Source: an uncultured Erysipelotrichaceae bacterium
GTDB taxonomy: Bacteria > Bacillota_I > Bacilli_A > Erysipelotrichales > Erysipelotrichaceae
Reading direction: 5' to 3'
Assembly: GCA_937900565.1 (NCBI GenBank)
Contig: CALCFG010000028.1
Coordinates: 1-20,537 of the forward strand
Length of the DNA stretch: 20,537 nt
The position numbers and the translations under genes were made by a program. This document shows, in pieces, positions 1 to 6,921 of this stretch (position 1 is the first letter of the stretch; each line of letters begins with the position of its first letter). The notes beneath the pieces were generated by a model. That model did no database searches, was not told the DNA's origin, and saw only the letters and a list, made by a program, of their open reading frames with translations.

Positions 1-52
1 ATTATTATACGCTATTTCTCGTCAAAAATCAACCATTTGTTGTGACAGAGCC
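1..52 (-). mobile_element. Probable ISL3-type IS end (partial, runs off the left edge)
   Basis: Read on the minus strand from base 52, the sequence begins GGCTCTGTCACAACAAATGG. This resembles the GGCTCT-type terminal inverted repeats of the ISL3 family, from memory of that family. Behind it, still within the presumed element, is a minus-strand promoter pointing out of the window, where a transposase gene would lie. The base next to the tip starts ATTTTTTA (53-60), an AT-rich 8-mer of the kind ISL3 elements duplicate on insertion. The transposase and the other end are outside the window, so this remains a candidate. Confidence 0.42.
4..32 (-). promoter_or_regulatory. Outward-facing promoter on the minus strand
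   Basis: On the minus strand there is a -35 box TTGATT (27-32), a spacer of exactly 17 bp and a perfect -10 box TATAAT (4-9). Transcription would leave the window to the left. It would serve the gene inside the presumed insertion sequence. Confidence 0.6.
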
Positions 53-80
53 ATTTTTTATATATTTATTATTAAAAAAT
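53..80. repeat. AT-only inverted repeat beside the IS tip
   Basis: ATTTTTTA (53-60) and TAAAAAAT (73-80) are perfect inverted 8-mers separated by 12 A/T bases. The left arm abuts the presumed IS tip. It could be the insertion target, or a weak terminator for transcription arriving from the left. Confidence 0.35.
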
Positions 81-110
81 AATGAATTAACATGATTCTT
101 CGATAACGTT

Positions 111-119
111 TGCTAAAAT
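111..119 (+). promoter_or_regulatory. Extended -10 element before the S41 peptidase gene
   Basis: TGCTAAAAT matches the extended -10 pattern (TGN plus a -10 hexamer, 114-119). No good -35 box lies 16-18 bp upstream. The distance to the ATG at 128 is only 8 nt, so the transcript would have almost no 5' leader, which agrees with the lack of a Shine-Dalgarno sequence. Confidence 0.4.
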
Positions 120-127
120 ATAAAACT

Positions 128-1603
128 ATGAAGTATGAAGAAAATAAATATGCGGCTTTAGAAGAAGAATTATGGCCAGAATTACAAAATAAGAAAAGAA
201 ATTGGAAGAAAATATTAAAGCCTGTTGGCTTGATAGGGTTGGGATTACTTTGCTTTTTAGGTGGATGCATTTATGTTAAGGCAAGTTTACCAGGTCAAAG
301 TGAAGCGTCATTAAAATTTGATGCCGTATTGGATATGATGGAAAATAAATGGTATTATGCTGATCAAGTGGACGATCTAGAGCAAACATTAGTGGATAAT
401 GCCTTGCTTGGTTTAACTTATTCCGATATTGACTTACATACTAACTATATTCCTAATAGTTATGCACAACAATACCAAAGCAGTGTGGATGCCACCAGTG
501 TAGGTATTGGTGTAAGTTATTACACTGGGAGTGAATTTGTCGTAACGCGCGTGTATAAGAATAGTCCTGCAGAAATTGGGGGATTACAAAAAGGGGATGT
601 CATCATTGCTGTAGATGGGCAAAGTGTTGATGCCAATGATAAATCTTTAGTGTTATCGGACTTAGTGATGGGCGAAGAGGGAAGTGAAGTGGTCATTACT
701 GTCAAACGGGGCGAAGAGGTATTGGATTTTACGTGTATACGTGGATTGTTTAGTGCTTCAGCCTATGGTGAAATCATTGATCAAAACGTAGGCTATTTAG
801 CCATTAGTGATTTTGGTATTACAACTGCGCAAGATGCTCGTTTATATTTGGATGATATGATTAAGGCTGGGGTAACTAAATTAATGATTGATTTAAGAGG
901 AGACTCTGGGGGATACATTACTACATTACAAGCTATGGCATCTTTATTCATTCCGGAAAATAAATTAGTAATATATACTCAAGATAAAGATGGCAATCGT
1001 AATGATATATATACTATTGGTGATAACTATACGCAATTTAATGAGTTTGTTATTTTAGTAGATGGCCAAAGTGCATCTGCTTCGGAAGGTTTTACTATAA
1101 CCATGAAAGAGAATTTAGATAATGTCACTATTATTGGAACTACAACTTACGGTAAAGGCAGTATGCAAGATAGTTATTCATTGTTGGATGGATCAATTCT
1201 TAAACTCACAACGGGTAAATGGTTTTCACCAAACGGAATAAATGTTGATGGTATTGGAATTGAACCTGATATCGCCGTGGATAGTCATCCTGTATTAACA
1301 ATGACCATTTATGAATACGATGAAACCAGTGGACATACCATGGATACTGTAAGTCAACAAAACGGCGTGATTCAGGCAATGTTGGATTATTTGGATTATC
1401 CAGTGAACAGAATGGATGGGTATTTTGATCAAAGCACGCAGGATGCGTTAACTCAATACTGTAAGGATAACGATATTTCTTACAGCGATAGTTACGATCA
1501 AACAATATATGATGCATTATTTGATGATGTAATGTATGAAAGTAAATTTGATACATTAAAAGATACGGTTTATCAAAAAGGATTGGAATTATTACATGAA
1601 TGA
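128..1603 (+). CDS. Membrane-anchored S41 C-terminal processing peptidase (CtpA/CtpB type)
   Basis: A 491-aa serine protease that cleaves substrates outside the membrane, as CtpB and Tsp do. Seen in order: a cytoplasmic charged N-terminus (1-31), one membrane segment (about 32-50), a PDZ domain (about 125-205, with the GGLQKGDVI loop), an S41 domain, and a C-terminal peptidoglycan-binding-like repeat (about 410-450, DGYFDQSTQDAL). By alignment from memory with CtpB, the catalytic serine is S317 in SASASE, with K343 and Q347 in YGKGSMQ, so the active site looks complete. The ATG at 128 is preferred to a TTG at 110 because the TTG overlaps a -10 element; no Shine-Dalgarno is seen. An LGGC sequence ends the TM segment, but the long charged N-terminus argues against a lipoprotein. 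The 3' end overlaps uvrB by 8 nt, suggesting translational coupling. Confidence 0.9.
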   Translation: MKYEENKYAALEEELWPELQNKKRNWKKILKPVGLIGLGLLCFLGGCIYVKASLPGQSEASLKFDAVLDMMENKWYYADQVDDLEQTLVDNALLGLTYSDIDLHTNYIPNSYAQQYQSSVDATSVGIGVSYYTGSEFVVTRVYKNSPAEIGGLQKGDVIIAVDGQSVDANDKSLVLSDLVMGEEGSEVVITVKRGEEVLDFTCIRGLFSASAYGEIIDQNVGYLAISDFGITTAQDARLYLDDMIKAGVTKLMIDLRGDSGGYITTLQAMASLFIPENKLVIYTQDKDGNRNDIYTIGDNYTQFNEFVILVDGQSASASEGFTITMKENLDNVTIIGTTTYGKGSMQDSYSLLDGSILKLTTGKWFSPNGINVDGIGIEPDIAVDSHPVLTMTIYEYDETSGHTMDTVSQQNGVIQAMLDYLDYPVNRMDGYFDQSTQDALTQYCKDNDISYSDSYDQTIYDALFDDVMYESKFDTLKDTVYQKGLELLHE

Positions 1604-3569
1604 ACACTTTGAATTGGTCAGTAAATATTTGCCCAATGGGGATCAACCTAAAGCGATTGAACAATTGGTAAATGGATTAAATGAAAATAAAAAAGCGCAA
1701 GTATTATTGGGAGCTACAGGTACCGGAAAAACATTTACTATTGCCAATGTAATTGCAAAAGTAAATCGACCAACGTTAGTGTTTGAGCCAAACAAAACAT
1801 TAGCGGGCCAATTGTATTCAGAATTTAAAGAAATATTTCCGAATAATCGTGTGGAATACTTTGTTTCTAACTTTGATTATTATCAACCGGAAGCGTATGT
1901 TCCTAAAACCGATACTTACATTGAGAAAAGTACTTCAATAAATGACGAATTGGATATGTTGCGTATGGCTGCAATGAATAGTGTATTAGATCGCAGGGAC
2001 ACAATTATCGTTGCTTCTGTGGCCTGCATCTATGCGTCAGATAATCCTCAAGTTTATAAAGATATGTTTTTTACGATTCGTGTAGGGGAAACGTATCAAC
2101 GTAATGATTTGTTGCGTAAGTTTGTAAATGTTCAATATACCCGAAATGACATGGAAGCAAAACGAGGAACTTTCTCAGTTAAAGGGGATGTTATTGATGT
2201 TGTCTTAGGATATACGGATCAATTCTTATTACGTATTGAAATGTTTGATGATGAAATTGAACGGATATGTGAAATTGATCCTTTAACAAAGAAAGTTATT
2301 GCAGCGTATTCATTGTACAATGTGTCGCCTGCAACAGGTTATGCGCGCGATAGTGGATCAATGGCAACAGCTTGTAATAATATTGAAGCTGAATTAAAAG
2401 AACGATTGAAATATTTTGAAGATAATGGGTTACTTTTAGAAAAAGAGCGGTTAGAACAACGGGTTACTTTTGATTTAGAATCATTACGAGAATTTGGACG
2501 ATGTTCAGGGATTGAAAATTACTCGATGCATATTGATGGTCGTGTTCCAGGTCAACGACCATACAATTTATTTGATTATTTCCCTGAAGATTATTTACTA
2601 GTAATCGATGAATCCCATGTCTCTTTACCGCAAATAAAAGGTATGTACTTTGGGGATCATAATCGCAAACAAACGCTAGTAGACTATGGGTTTAGATTAC
2701 CGAGTGCATTGGAAAATCGCCCAATGAAGTTTGATGAATTTGAACAAATGACCAATCAAGTGATCTATGTTTCTGCTACTCCTGGAGATTATGAATTGGA
2801 TCAAACCCACAATGAAATTGTCGAACAAATTATTCGTCCGACCGGGTTATTGGATCCGTTAGTTAGTATTCATCCGACAATGGGTCAAATTGATGTTATT
2901 TTAGATGAAATTAAAACTCGCATAGCGAAACAAGAACGCGTATTAATCACTACATTGACTGTTAAAATGGCCGAAGATTTAACTGATTATTTAAAAAGTC
3001 ATGATATTAAAGTTAAACATTTACATCATGAAACTAAAACATTGGAACGAAGCGAAACTATACGGGATCTACGGTTAGGGAAAATTGATGTTATTGTTGG
3101 TATTAACTTGTTGCGTGAAGGATTGGATATTCCAGAAGTGTCGTTGGTTTGTATTTTGGATGCAGACAAAGAAGGATTTTTGAGAAGTGAACGCTCCTTA
3201 ATTCAAACCATAGGTCGTGCGGCACGTAATGCACATGGTGAAGTGTATTTATTTGCCGATACAGTCACAAAGAGTATGAAAAAAGCGATGGATGAAACCA
3301 ATCGTCGTCGTAGTATTCAAGATGCATATAATAAAGAACATGCCATTGTGCCTAAAACAATCCATAAACAAGTCCAAGACGCCATTGCGGGGAAAGAAAC
3401 ACAAAAGATGGCAATGGACTATCTGAAAAAGAAAAATAAAACGAGTAAACAAGACAAACAACAATTAATTGATAAATTACGTAAAGAAATGAAAGAAGCA
3501 GCCCGGACAATGGATTTTGAACGTGCCGCCCAATTACGTGATATGGTATTTGAATTGGAAAGTGAATGA
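1596..3569 (+). CDS. uvrB: UvrABC excinuclease subunit B
   Basis: A 657-aa DNA-damage recognition helicase of nucleotide excision repair. It receives lesions from UvrA and recruits UvrC for dual incision. Seen: Walker A GATGTGKT (39-46), the beta-hairpin region with the tyrosine pair Y95-Y96 in DYYQPEAY, the Walker B variant DESH (338-341), the helicase motif QTIGRAARN near residue 543, and a C-terminal UVR domain (about 622-655, with DFERAAQLRD) that binds UvrC. Length is normal for the family. The start ATG overlaps the end of the peptidase gene; a GGA-rich stretch (1577-1587) may serve as ribosome binding site. uvrA, the usual neighbour in Firmicutes, does not follow. Confidence 0.97.
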   Translation: MNEHFELVSKYLPNGDQPKAIEQLVNGLNENKKAQVLLGATGTGKTFTIANVIAKVNRPTLVFEPNKTLAGQLYSEFKEIFPNNRVEYFVSNFDYYQPEAYVPKTDTYIEKSTSINDELDMLRMAAMNSVLDRRDTIIVASVACIYASDNPQVYKDMFFTIRVGETYQRNDLLRKFVNVQYTRNDMEAKRGTFSVKGDVIDVVLGYTDQFLLRIEMFDDEIERICEIDPLTKKVIAAYSLYNVSPATGYARDSGSMATACNNIEAELKERLKYFEDNGLLLEKERLEQRVTFDLESLREFGRCSGIENYSMHIDGRVPGQRPYNLFDYFPEDYLLVIDESHVSLPQIKGMYFGDHNRKQTLVDYGFRLPSALENRPMKFDEFEQMTNQVIYVSATPGDYELDQTHNEIVEQIIRPTGLLDPLVSIHPTMGQIDVILDEIKTRIAKQERVLITTLTVKMAEDLTDYLKSHDIKVKHLHHETKTLERSETIRDLRLGKIDVIVGINLLREGLDIPEVSLVCILDADKEGFLRSERSLIQTIGRAARNAHGEVYLFADTVTKSMKKAMDETNRRRSIQDAYNKEHAIVPKTIHKQVQDAIAGKETQKMAMDYLKKKNKTSKQDKQQLIDKLRKEMKEAARTMDFERAAQLRDMVFELESE

Positions 3570-3582
3570 TGATTCACTTTCC
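3557..3582 (+). other. Perfect hairpin across the uvrB stop codon
   Basis: A 10-bp perfect stem, GGAAAGTGAA (3557-3566) with TTCACTTTCC (3573-3582), has a 6-nt loop TGATGA that contains the uvrB stop. Only two T residues follow directly, so it is a poor intrinsic terminator. It may instead protect the upstream message from 3' decay or weaken read-through to the next gene. Confidence 0.55.
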
Positions 3583-3602
3583 TTAACTTATAAAGGATTT
3601 TT

Positions 3603-4199
3603 ATGAATCAACATATGTATTTTGATGATAATTCATCTTTACCTTCAAAACCTTTTGCTTTTACTACAGAAATGTTTAATCAAACATTTACGTTTAAAAG
3701 CGATAGTGGAGTTTTTAGCAAAGATGAATTTGATTTTGGAAGTCAACAATTATTGATTGGTTTATCCACATGCCAAAATATCCATTCTCTTTTAGATTTT
3801 GGATCTGGTTTAGGAATTGTGGGGATTATCGCAAATAAAGCATTGCATATTGGGCATGTGGATGGGGTTGAAATCAACCCTCGCGCATTAGCGTTGGCAA
3901 ATGAAAATGCTAAAACCAATCAATCAGATGCGCATTTTGTATTATCGGATGGATTTGAAAAGGTGAATCAAAAATATGATTGCATTATATCGAATCCTCC
4001 AATAAGAGTAGGTAAAGAAAAATTGTATGCATGGTATCGCCAAGCATTGAATTATCTTAATGACAACGGCATTTTACTGTTAGTAGTAAGAGTACAACAA
4101 GGAGCAAAATCAACAATTAATTATTGTGAAACACTGTATTCTAAAGTTGAAATACTGCATAAGAAAAAAGGGTTTGTTGTCTTTGCATGCTATAAATAA
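3603..4199 (+). CDS. ybxB: YbxB/RsmC-like class I SAM-dependent rRNA methyltransferase
   Basis: A 198-aa cytoplasmic methyltransferase predicted to modify a guanine of 16S rRNA, by relation to RsmC. The sequence has the YbxB hallmark TFKSDSGVFSKDEFDFGS (30-47), the SAM-binding motif I DFGSGLG (65-71), an acidic motif II loop VEINPRAL, and the catalytic NPPI (131-134). The C-terminus VEILHKKKGFVVF is also typical. An AAAGGA ribosome binding site (3592-3597) lies 5 nt before the ATG. In B. subtilis this gene lies directly upstream of rpoB (rplL-ybxB-rpoB). Here it is about 2.7 kb from rpoB, with a MATE pump, a pseudogene and an opposing regulator between. Confidence 0.88.
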   Translation: MNQHMYFDDNSSLPSKPFAFTTEMFNQTFTFKSDSGVFSKDEFDFGSQQLLIGLSTCQNIHSLLDFGSGLGIVGIIANKALHIGHVDGVEINPRALALANENAKTNQSDAHFVLSDGFEKVNQKYDCIISNPPIRVGKEKLYAWYRQALNYLNDNGILLLVVRVQQGAKSTINYCETLYSKVEILHKKKGFVVFACYK

Positions 4200-4219
4200 T
4201 AACGTTAAGGGGAATAATT

Positions 4220-5587
4220 ATGGCAAGAGAAATTGATTTACTCAAAGGGAATATTTTATCGGTATTGGCTAAACTGGCAGTGCCCATCATGTTAACCAGT
4301 ATGCTACAAATGACATATAACTTGGTTGATATGATTTGGATTGGCTTTGAAGGTGCCAATGCCTTAGCGGCTGTGGGTGCGGCCGGTATGTTTAATATAT
4401 TATCTGCTGGATTGGCCGTAATGGCCAAAATGGGCGGTCAAGTTTACTTAGGTCAAGCGTTGGGTAAAGGAGATCATAAGCAAGGGATTGAATACGCCCA
4501 ACATGCATTGCAATTGGGGCTTATTTTTTCGATTTCAGTAGGATTAATATGTGTCATATTTGCCAAACCATTGGTTAGTTTTTTTAATTTTACCAATCCT
4601 AAAGTTATTCAAGATGCCATTATTTATTTAATGGTATGTTCTGGGTTGTCTGTCTTTTCATTTATGAATAACATTTTAACCGGACTTGTGACTGCTATGG
4701 GAAATTCGTCATTATGTTTTAAAGTCAATGCCATTGGATTGGTATTGAATTTAGTATTGGATCCATTATTCATTTTTGGCTTTCTTTTTATTCCGCCAAT
4801 GCATGTCGCAGGAGCAGCAGTAGCAACCGTAGGTGCGCAAGCCATTGTTACTTTACTATTTATTTATGCTTTAAAAGATGAAAGTACAATCTTTTCCCAT
4901 ATCAATATCTTTGGTAAGATGCGGTTTTCAATTATAAAAAATATTGCGAAGGTGGGTTATCCAAGCGCATTGGACAATGCCTTTTATTCCATTATTTCGA
5001 TGATTATTGCCCGGATGATTGCTGGATATGGAGAAGGGGCAGTAGCCGTACAAAAGGTTGGCGCACAAATTGAATCCATTACATGGATGGTTGCCCAAGG
5101 TTATGGAATGGCATTAAATAGTTTTGTCGCCCAAAACTGTGGGGCAGGATTGGTGGAACGTATTAAAAAAGCATTCAAAGCATCCATCGGGTTATTAACG
5201 GTTTGGGGAATATTTACAACGTTATTGTTATTACTTGGCGCGAAACCGATAATGAGTATATTCATTCATGAAGCAGATGTTTTAAGTGTTGGAATCAACT
5301 ATTTAGTGATTATTAGTTTTTCTCAATTAGCTATGACCCTTGAGTATGGCTTTGCTGGTGTGTTTAATGGCTTAGCCAAAACATTTACTCCAGGATTTAT
5401 TTCGATTCTTTTTACAGCCATTCGTGTTCCACTAGCTTACCTATTGACTCAACAACTCGGACTTGATGGTATTTGGTGGACGCTTACGATTACCTCCATT
5501 GTTAAAACTATTGTATTAGCTATTGTTTACTTAATTGCACGCACTCATAAAGACTTCTATCAAACTAAACAAGTACATGCAATCTAA
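4220..5587 (+). CDS. MATE family multidrug/Na+ or H+ antiporter
   Basis: A 455-aa integral membrane protein with about 12 hydrophobic segments, the normal size and topology for MATE pumps. It has two repeated halves: each starts with a typical first-helix pattern (AVPIMLTSMLQMTYNLVDM near residues 16-34; YPSALDNAFYSIISMIIARM in the second half). Such proteins export drugs or metabolites using an ion gradient; the substrate cannot be read from sequence. AAGGGG (4206-4211) lies upstream at normal spacing. The start is 20 nt after the methyltransferase stop, so co-transcription from the peptidase-uvrB side is likely. No clear terminator follows, only AT-rich sequence. Confidence 0.93.
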   Translation: MAREIDLLKGNILSVLAKLAVPIMLTSMLQMTYNLVDMIWIGFEGANALAAVGAAGMFNILSAGLAVMAKMGGQVYLGQALGKGDHKQGIEYAQHALQLGLIFSISVGLICVIFAKPLVSFFNFTNPKVIQDAIIYLMVCSGLSVFSFMNNILTGLVTAMGNSSLCFKVNAIGLVLNLVLDPLFIFGFLFIPPMHVAGAAVATVGAQAIVTLLFIYALKDESTIFSHINIFGKMRFSIIKNIAKVGYPSALDNAFYSIISMIIARMIAGYGEGAVAVQKVGAQIESITWMVAQGYGMALNSFVAQNCGAGLVERIKKAFKASIGLLTVWGIFTTLLLLLGAKPIMSIFIHEADVLSVGINYLVIISFSQLAMTLEYGFAGVFNGLAKTFTPGFISILFTAIRVPLAYLLTQQLGLDGIWWTLTITSIVKTIVLAIVYLIARTHKDFYQTKQVHAI

Positions 5588-5669
5588 GTGACATCAAGGC
5601 ATATTAATAAATTATAATTAATTTTATCAATACACAATAAGTATGTTTTATTATGGAGGATTTACCTAC

Positions 5670-6058
5670 ATGGAATCCTTATTTATGATCACGAACTGGA
5701 TTCGTACTTCAGATACACGTTATTTGGTCAATCCTTTCATTACCGCTGTTGCGTCAGAAATTGAGCTCAATGATTAAAATATGTTTGGTTTTATATTGAA
5801 CATTGGTTACTTGCGATTTAAAAGTCTTTACTCAAGGCTTTGGTGGTGAAGTTTGCCATTATCGGGATAAAGATGGGAAAGAATGCGATGCACTCATTCA
5901 GGTTAAGAATGGAAAATATGGATTAATAGAGATAAAACTCGATGGTGAGCGATTAATTGAAGTAGATGTTAAACCTTTAAAAAGCATGGAAGCAATGCTG
6001 GGTACATCTCAGAAGTGATTACATCTATATTGTTCAAATTTGTTATTTAAAATATTAA
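5670..6058 (+). pseudogene. Decayed DUF4143-type ATPase (C-terminal remnant)
   Basis: Pieces of one protein lie in different frames. 5670-5777 encodes a fragment with IRTSDTRYLVNPFI, ending in TAA. 5803-6018 encodes VTCDLKVFTQGFGGEV, CHYRDKDGKECDALIQ and KYGLIEIKLDGERLIE, ending in TGA. A further shift at about 6011 restores a tail reading RSDYIYIVQICYLKY, ending at 6058. Around 5783-5803 the bases can be read as the expected FGF-x-EHW segment only with a one-base shift. These match, from memory, the DUF4143 half of AAA_14/DUF4143 ATPases common in anaerobic Firmicutes. The N-terminal AAA domain is entirely absent. At least three breaks make this a non-functional relic. Confidence 0.8.
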
Positions 6059-6067
6059 TTGCAAAAT

Positions 6068-6101
6068 AAAAGGGTTTATGTTGGATGCATAAAACCCTTT
6101 T
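6068..6101 (-). terminator. Hairpin terminator of the AbiEi-like gene (possibly bidirectional)
   Basis: AAAAGGGTTT (6068-6077) pairs with AAACCCTTTT (6092-6101), and an extra ATG/CAT pairing across a one-base bulge extends the stem. On the minus strand the stem is followed by TATTTTG, which suits a rho-independent terminator. The stop codon of the minus-strand gene (6100-6102) lies at the edge of the stem. Confidence 0.8.
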
Positions 6102-6702
6102 AATATGTCGGTTTAAGTAGTTCAGTAATATATTTCTCTACAACTTCTTTTTTACGGATTAAAATAGCTTGTTGATAAAGTAGTTTACTATCATGGGATA
6201 ATAAGTATTCAAGTAGCAGATGGTGAAACCAATCTTGTTTGCGATATATTGGGGAAAGGATTAAGTGAACTAATGTCATTTCAAGATTATATGTATGTAC
6301 GCTATGATTAGTAAATGTTTTGACTTTGGTTATACCTTGACTGTAGATAAGGGGTTGACGGGTTTGAATAAAATAATTTGTTTCATTATAGCGAGTGGTA
6401 TTGCTTCCGCGTGGCAAAGCAATTTCAATTACGCGATCATCATAAGCAATCAACCCATGCAACATTAGTGAAGTGGTTAGATCAAAAACGCAATGTTTAT
6501 GAAAGTAAGCGAAGATATAGGGATAATCAATAATGGTATCGGGTAAACAATATGCGCCAGAGCTCACCTTAAGTAGTTGATTACTTTGAATAAGTTGTTG
6601 GATAAAACGACGTTCTATTCCATATTCATCAGCCATTTTACTAAAAAAATGGCCGTTGTGAGCCGTGGCGATGGATAGCAGTTTTTCTTCTTTATAATGC
6701 AT
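6100..6702 (-). CDS. AbiEi-like winged-helix regulator (orphan type IV antitoxin family)
   Basis: A 200-aa protein resembling the AbiEi antitoxin/transcriptional regulator of AbiE-type abortive infection and toxin-antitoxin systems. The N-terminal 60 residues form a winged helix: KLLSIATAHNGHFF, then a recognition-helix region GIERRFIQQLIQSNQLLKV, then the wing with GAYCLPD. After it come family patterns such as FDLTTSLMLHGL and the YNLEMTLVHLIL segment. Family AbiEi proteins repress their own operon and partner an AbiEii nucleotidyltransferase. No such gene is present on either side; the next sequence downstream is a terminator and an opposing pseudogene. ATG at 6702 is chosen over an upstream TTG at 6717, which overlaps the -10 box. 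No Shine-Dalgarno is seen, so translation may be leaderless. Confidence 0.75.
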   Translation of the reverse strand: MHYKEEKLLSIATAHNGHFFSKMADEYGIERRFIQQLIQSNQLLKVSSGAYCLPDTIIDYPYIFAYFHKHCVFDLTTSLMLHGLIAYDDRVIEIALPRGSNTTRYNETNYFIQTRQPLIYSQGITKVKTFTNHSVHTYNLEMTLVHLILSPIYRKQDWFHHLLLEYLLSHDSKLLYQQAILIRKKEVVEKYITELLKPTY

Positions 6703-6708
6703 GATTAT

Positions 6709-6738
6709 ATTATACAAAAATGTAGCTCATTTGTACAA
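6709..6738 (-). promoter_or_regulatory. Promoter of the AbiEi-like gene
   Basis: On the minus strand: -35 TTGTAC (6733-6738), an 18-bp spacer, and a consensus -10 TATAAT (6709-6714). The start codon lies only 6 nt beyond the -10 box, which places transcription start at about the first base of the ATG. Confidence 0.65.
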
Positions 6739-6757
6739 AACGACTAATTTGTAACAA
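6729..6757. promoter_or_regulatory. Operator-like repeats in the divergent region
   Basis: The heptamer ATTTGTA occurs at 6729-6735 and again at 6747-6753. The first is part of a perfect 10-bp palindrome TTTGTACAAA (6730-6739) that overlaps the -35 box of the AbiEi-like gene; the second is in TTTGTAACAA. A related inverted copy (TACAAAAATG) lies at the -10. Such placement suits autorepression by the encoded winged-helix protein. This is inference. Confidence 0.4.
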
Positions 6758-6824
6758 TTTTTTGATATTTTCATATCTTTAGAATGAAAATTCTTGACAT
6801 TTTTTTCAAAATAGTATTTTTTGT

Positions 6825-6853
6825 TTGACCACTCTTCAAAAAAAACGTATTAT
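6825..6853 (+). promoter_or_regulatory. Likely rpoB-rpoC promoter
   Basis: TTGACC (6825-6830), 17 bp, then TATTAT (6848-6853, continuing as TATTATAGT). Transcription would start near 6860, giving a leader of about 60 nt. A second consensus -35, TTGACA at 6794-6799, has only a weak TATTTT 15 bp downstream, so it is at best a minor upstream promoter. Confidence 0.6.
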
Positions 6854-6863
6854 AGTAAATTGC

Positions 6864-6892
6864 TATCTAAGCCCTTTTGGTGCGATTAGATA
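6864..6892 (+). other. Hairpin in the rpoB 5' leader
   Basis: TATCTAA (6864-6870) and TTAGATA (6886-6892) form a perfect outer stem. Inside, GCCC pairs with GG and GC around a TTTT loop with a bulged T and GA. It lies shortly after the predicted start of transcription and 29 nt before the rpoB ATG. No T-run follows, so it is not a terminator. A role in message stability or autogenous control is possible but unproven. Confidence 0.5.
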
Positions 6893-6921
6893 TATAAATT
6901 AGAGTGTGAAAGGAAGGAATC

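Noticed and set aside
242..277. Lipoprotein signal on the S41 peptidase (LGGC)
   Set aside because: The segment follows 31 charged cytoplasmic residues, far longer than a lipoprotein signal n-region. A plain membrane anchor fits better.
111..1603. UGA read as Trp (Mollicutes code)
   Set aside because: UGA ends the S41 peptidase gene, uvrB and the 189-aa gene at family-typical positions, and Trp is encoded by TGG throughout.
1206..1664. Minus-strand open frame of 152 codons
   Set aside because: It lies over the 3' end of the S41 peptidase gene and the uvrB start, both with clear family motifs. It has no ribosome binding site or recognisable domain.
6794..6799. Consensus TTGACA as the main rpoB promoter -35
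   Set aside because: No acceptable -10 hexamer lies at 16-18 bp. The TTGACC/TATTAT pair 31 bp downstream has the right spacing.
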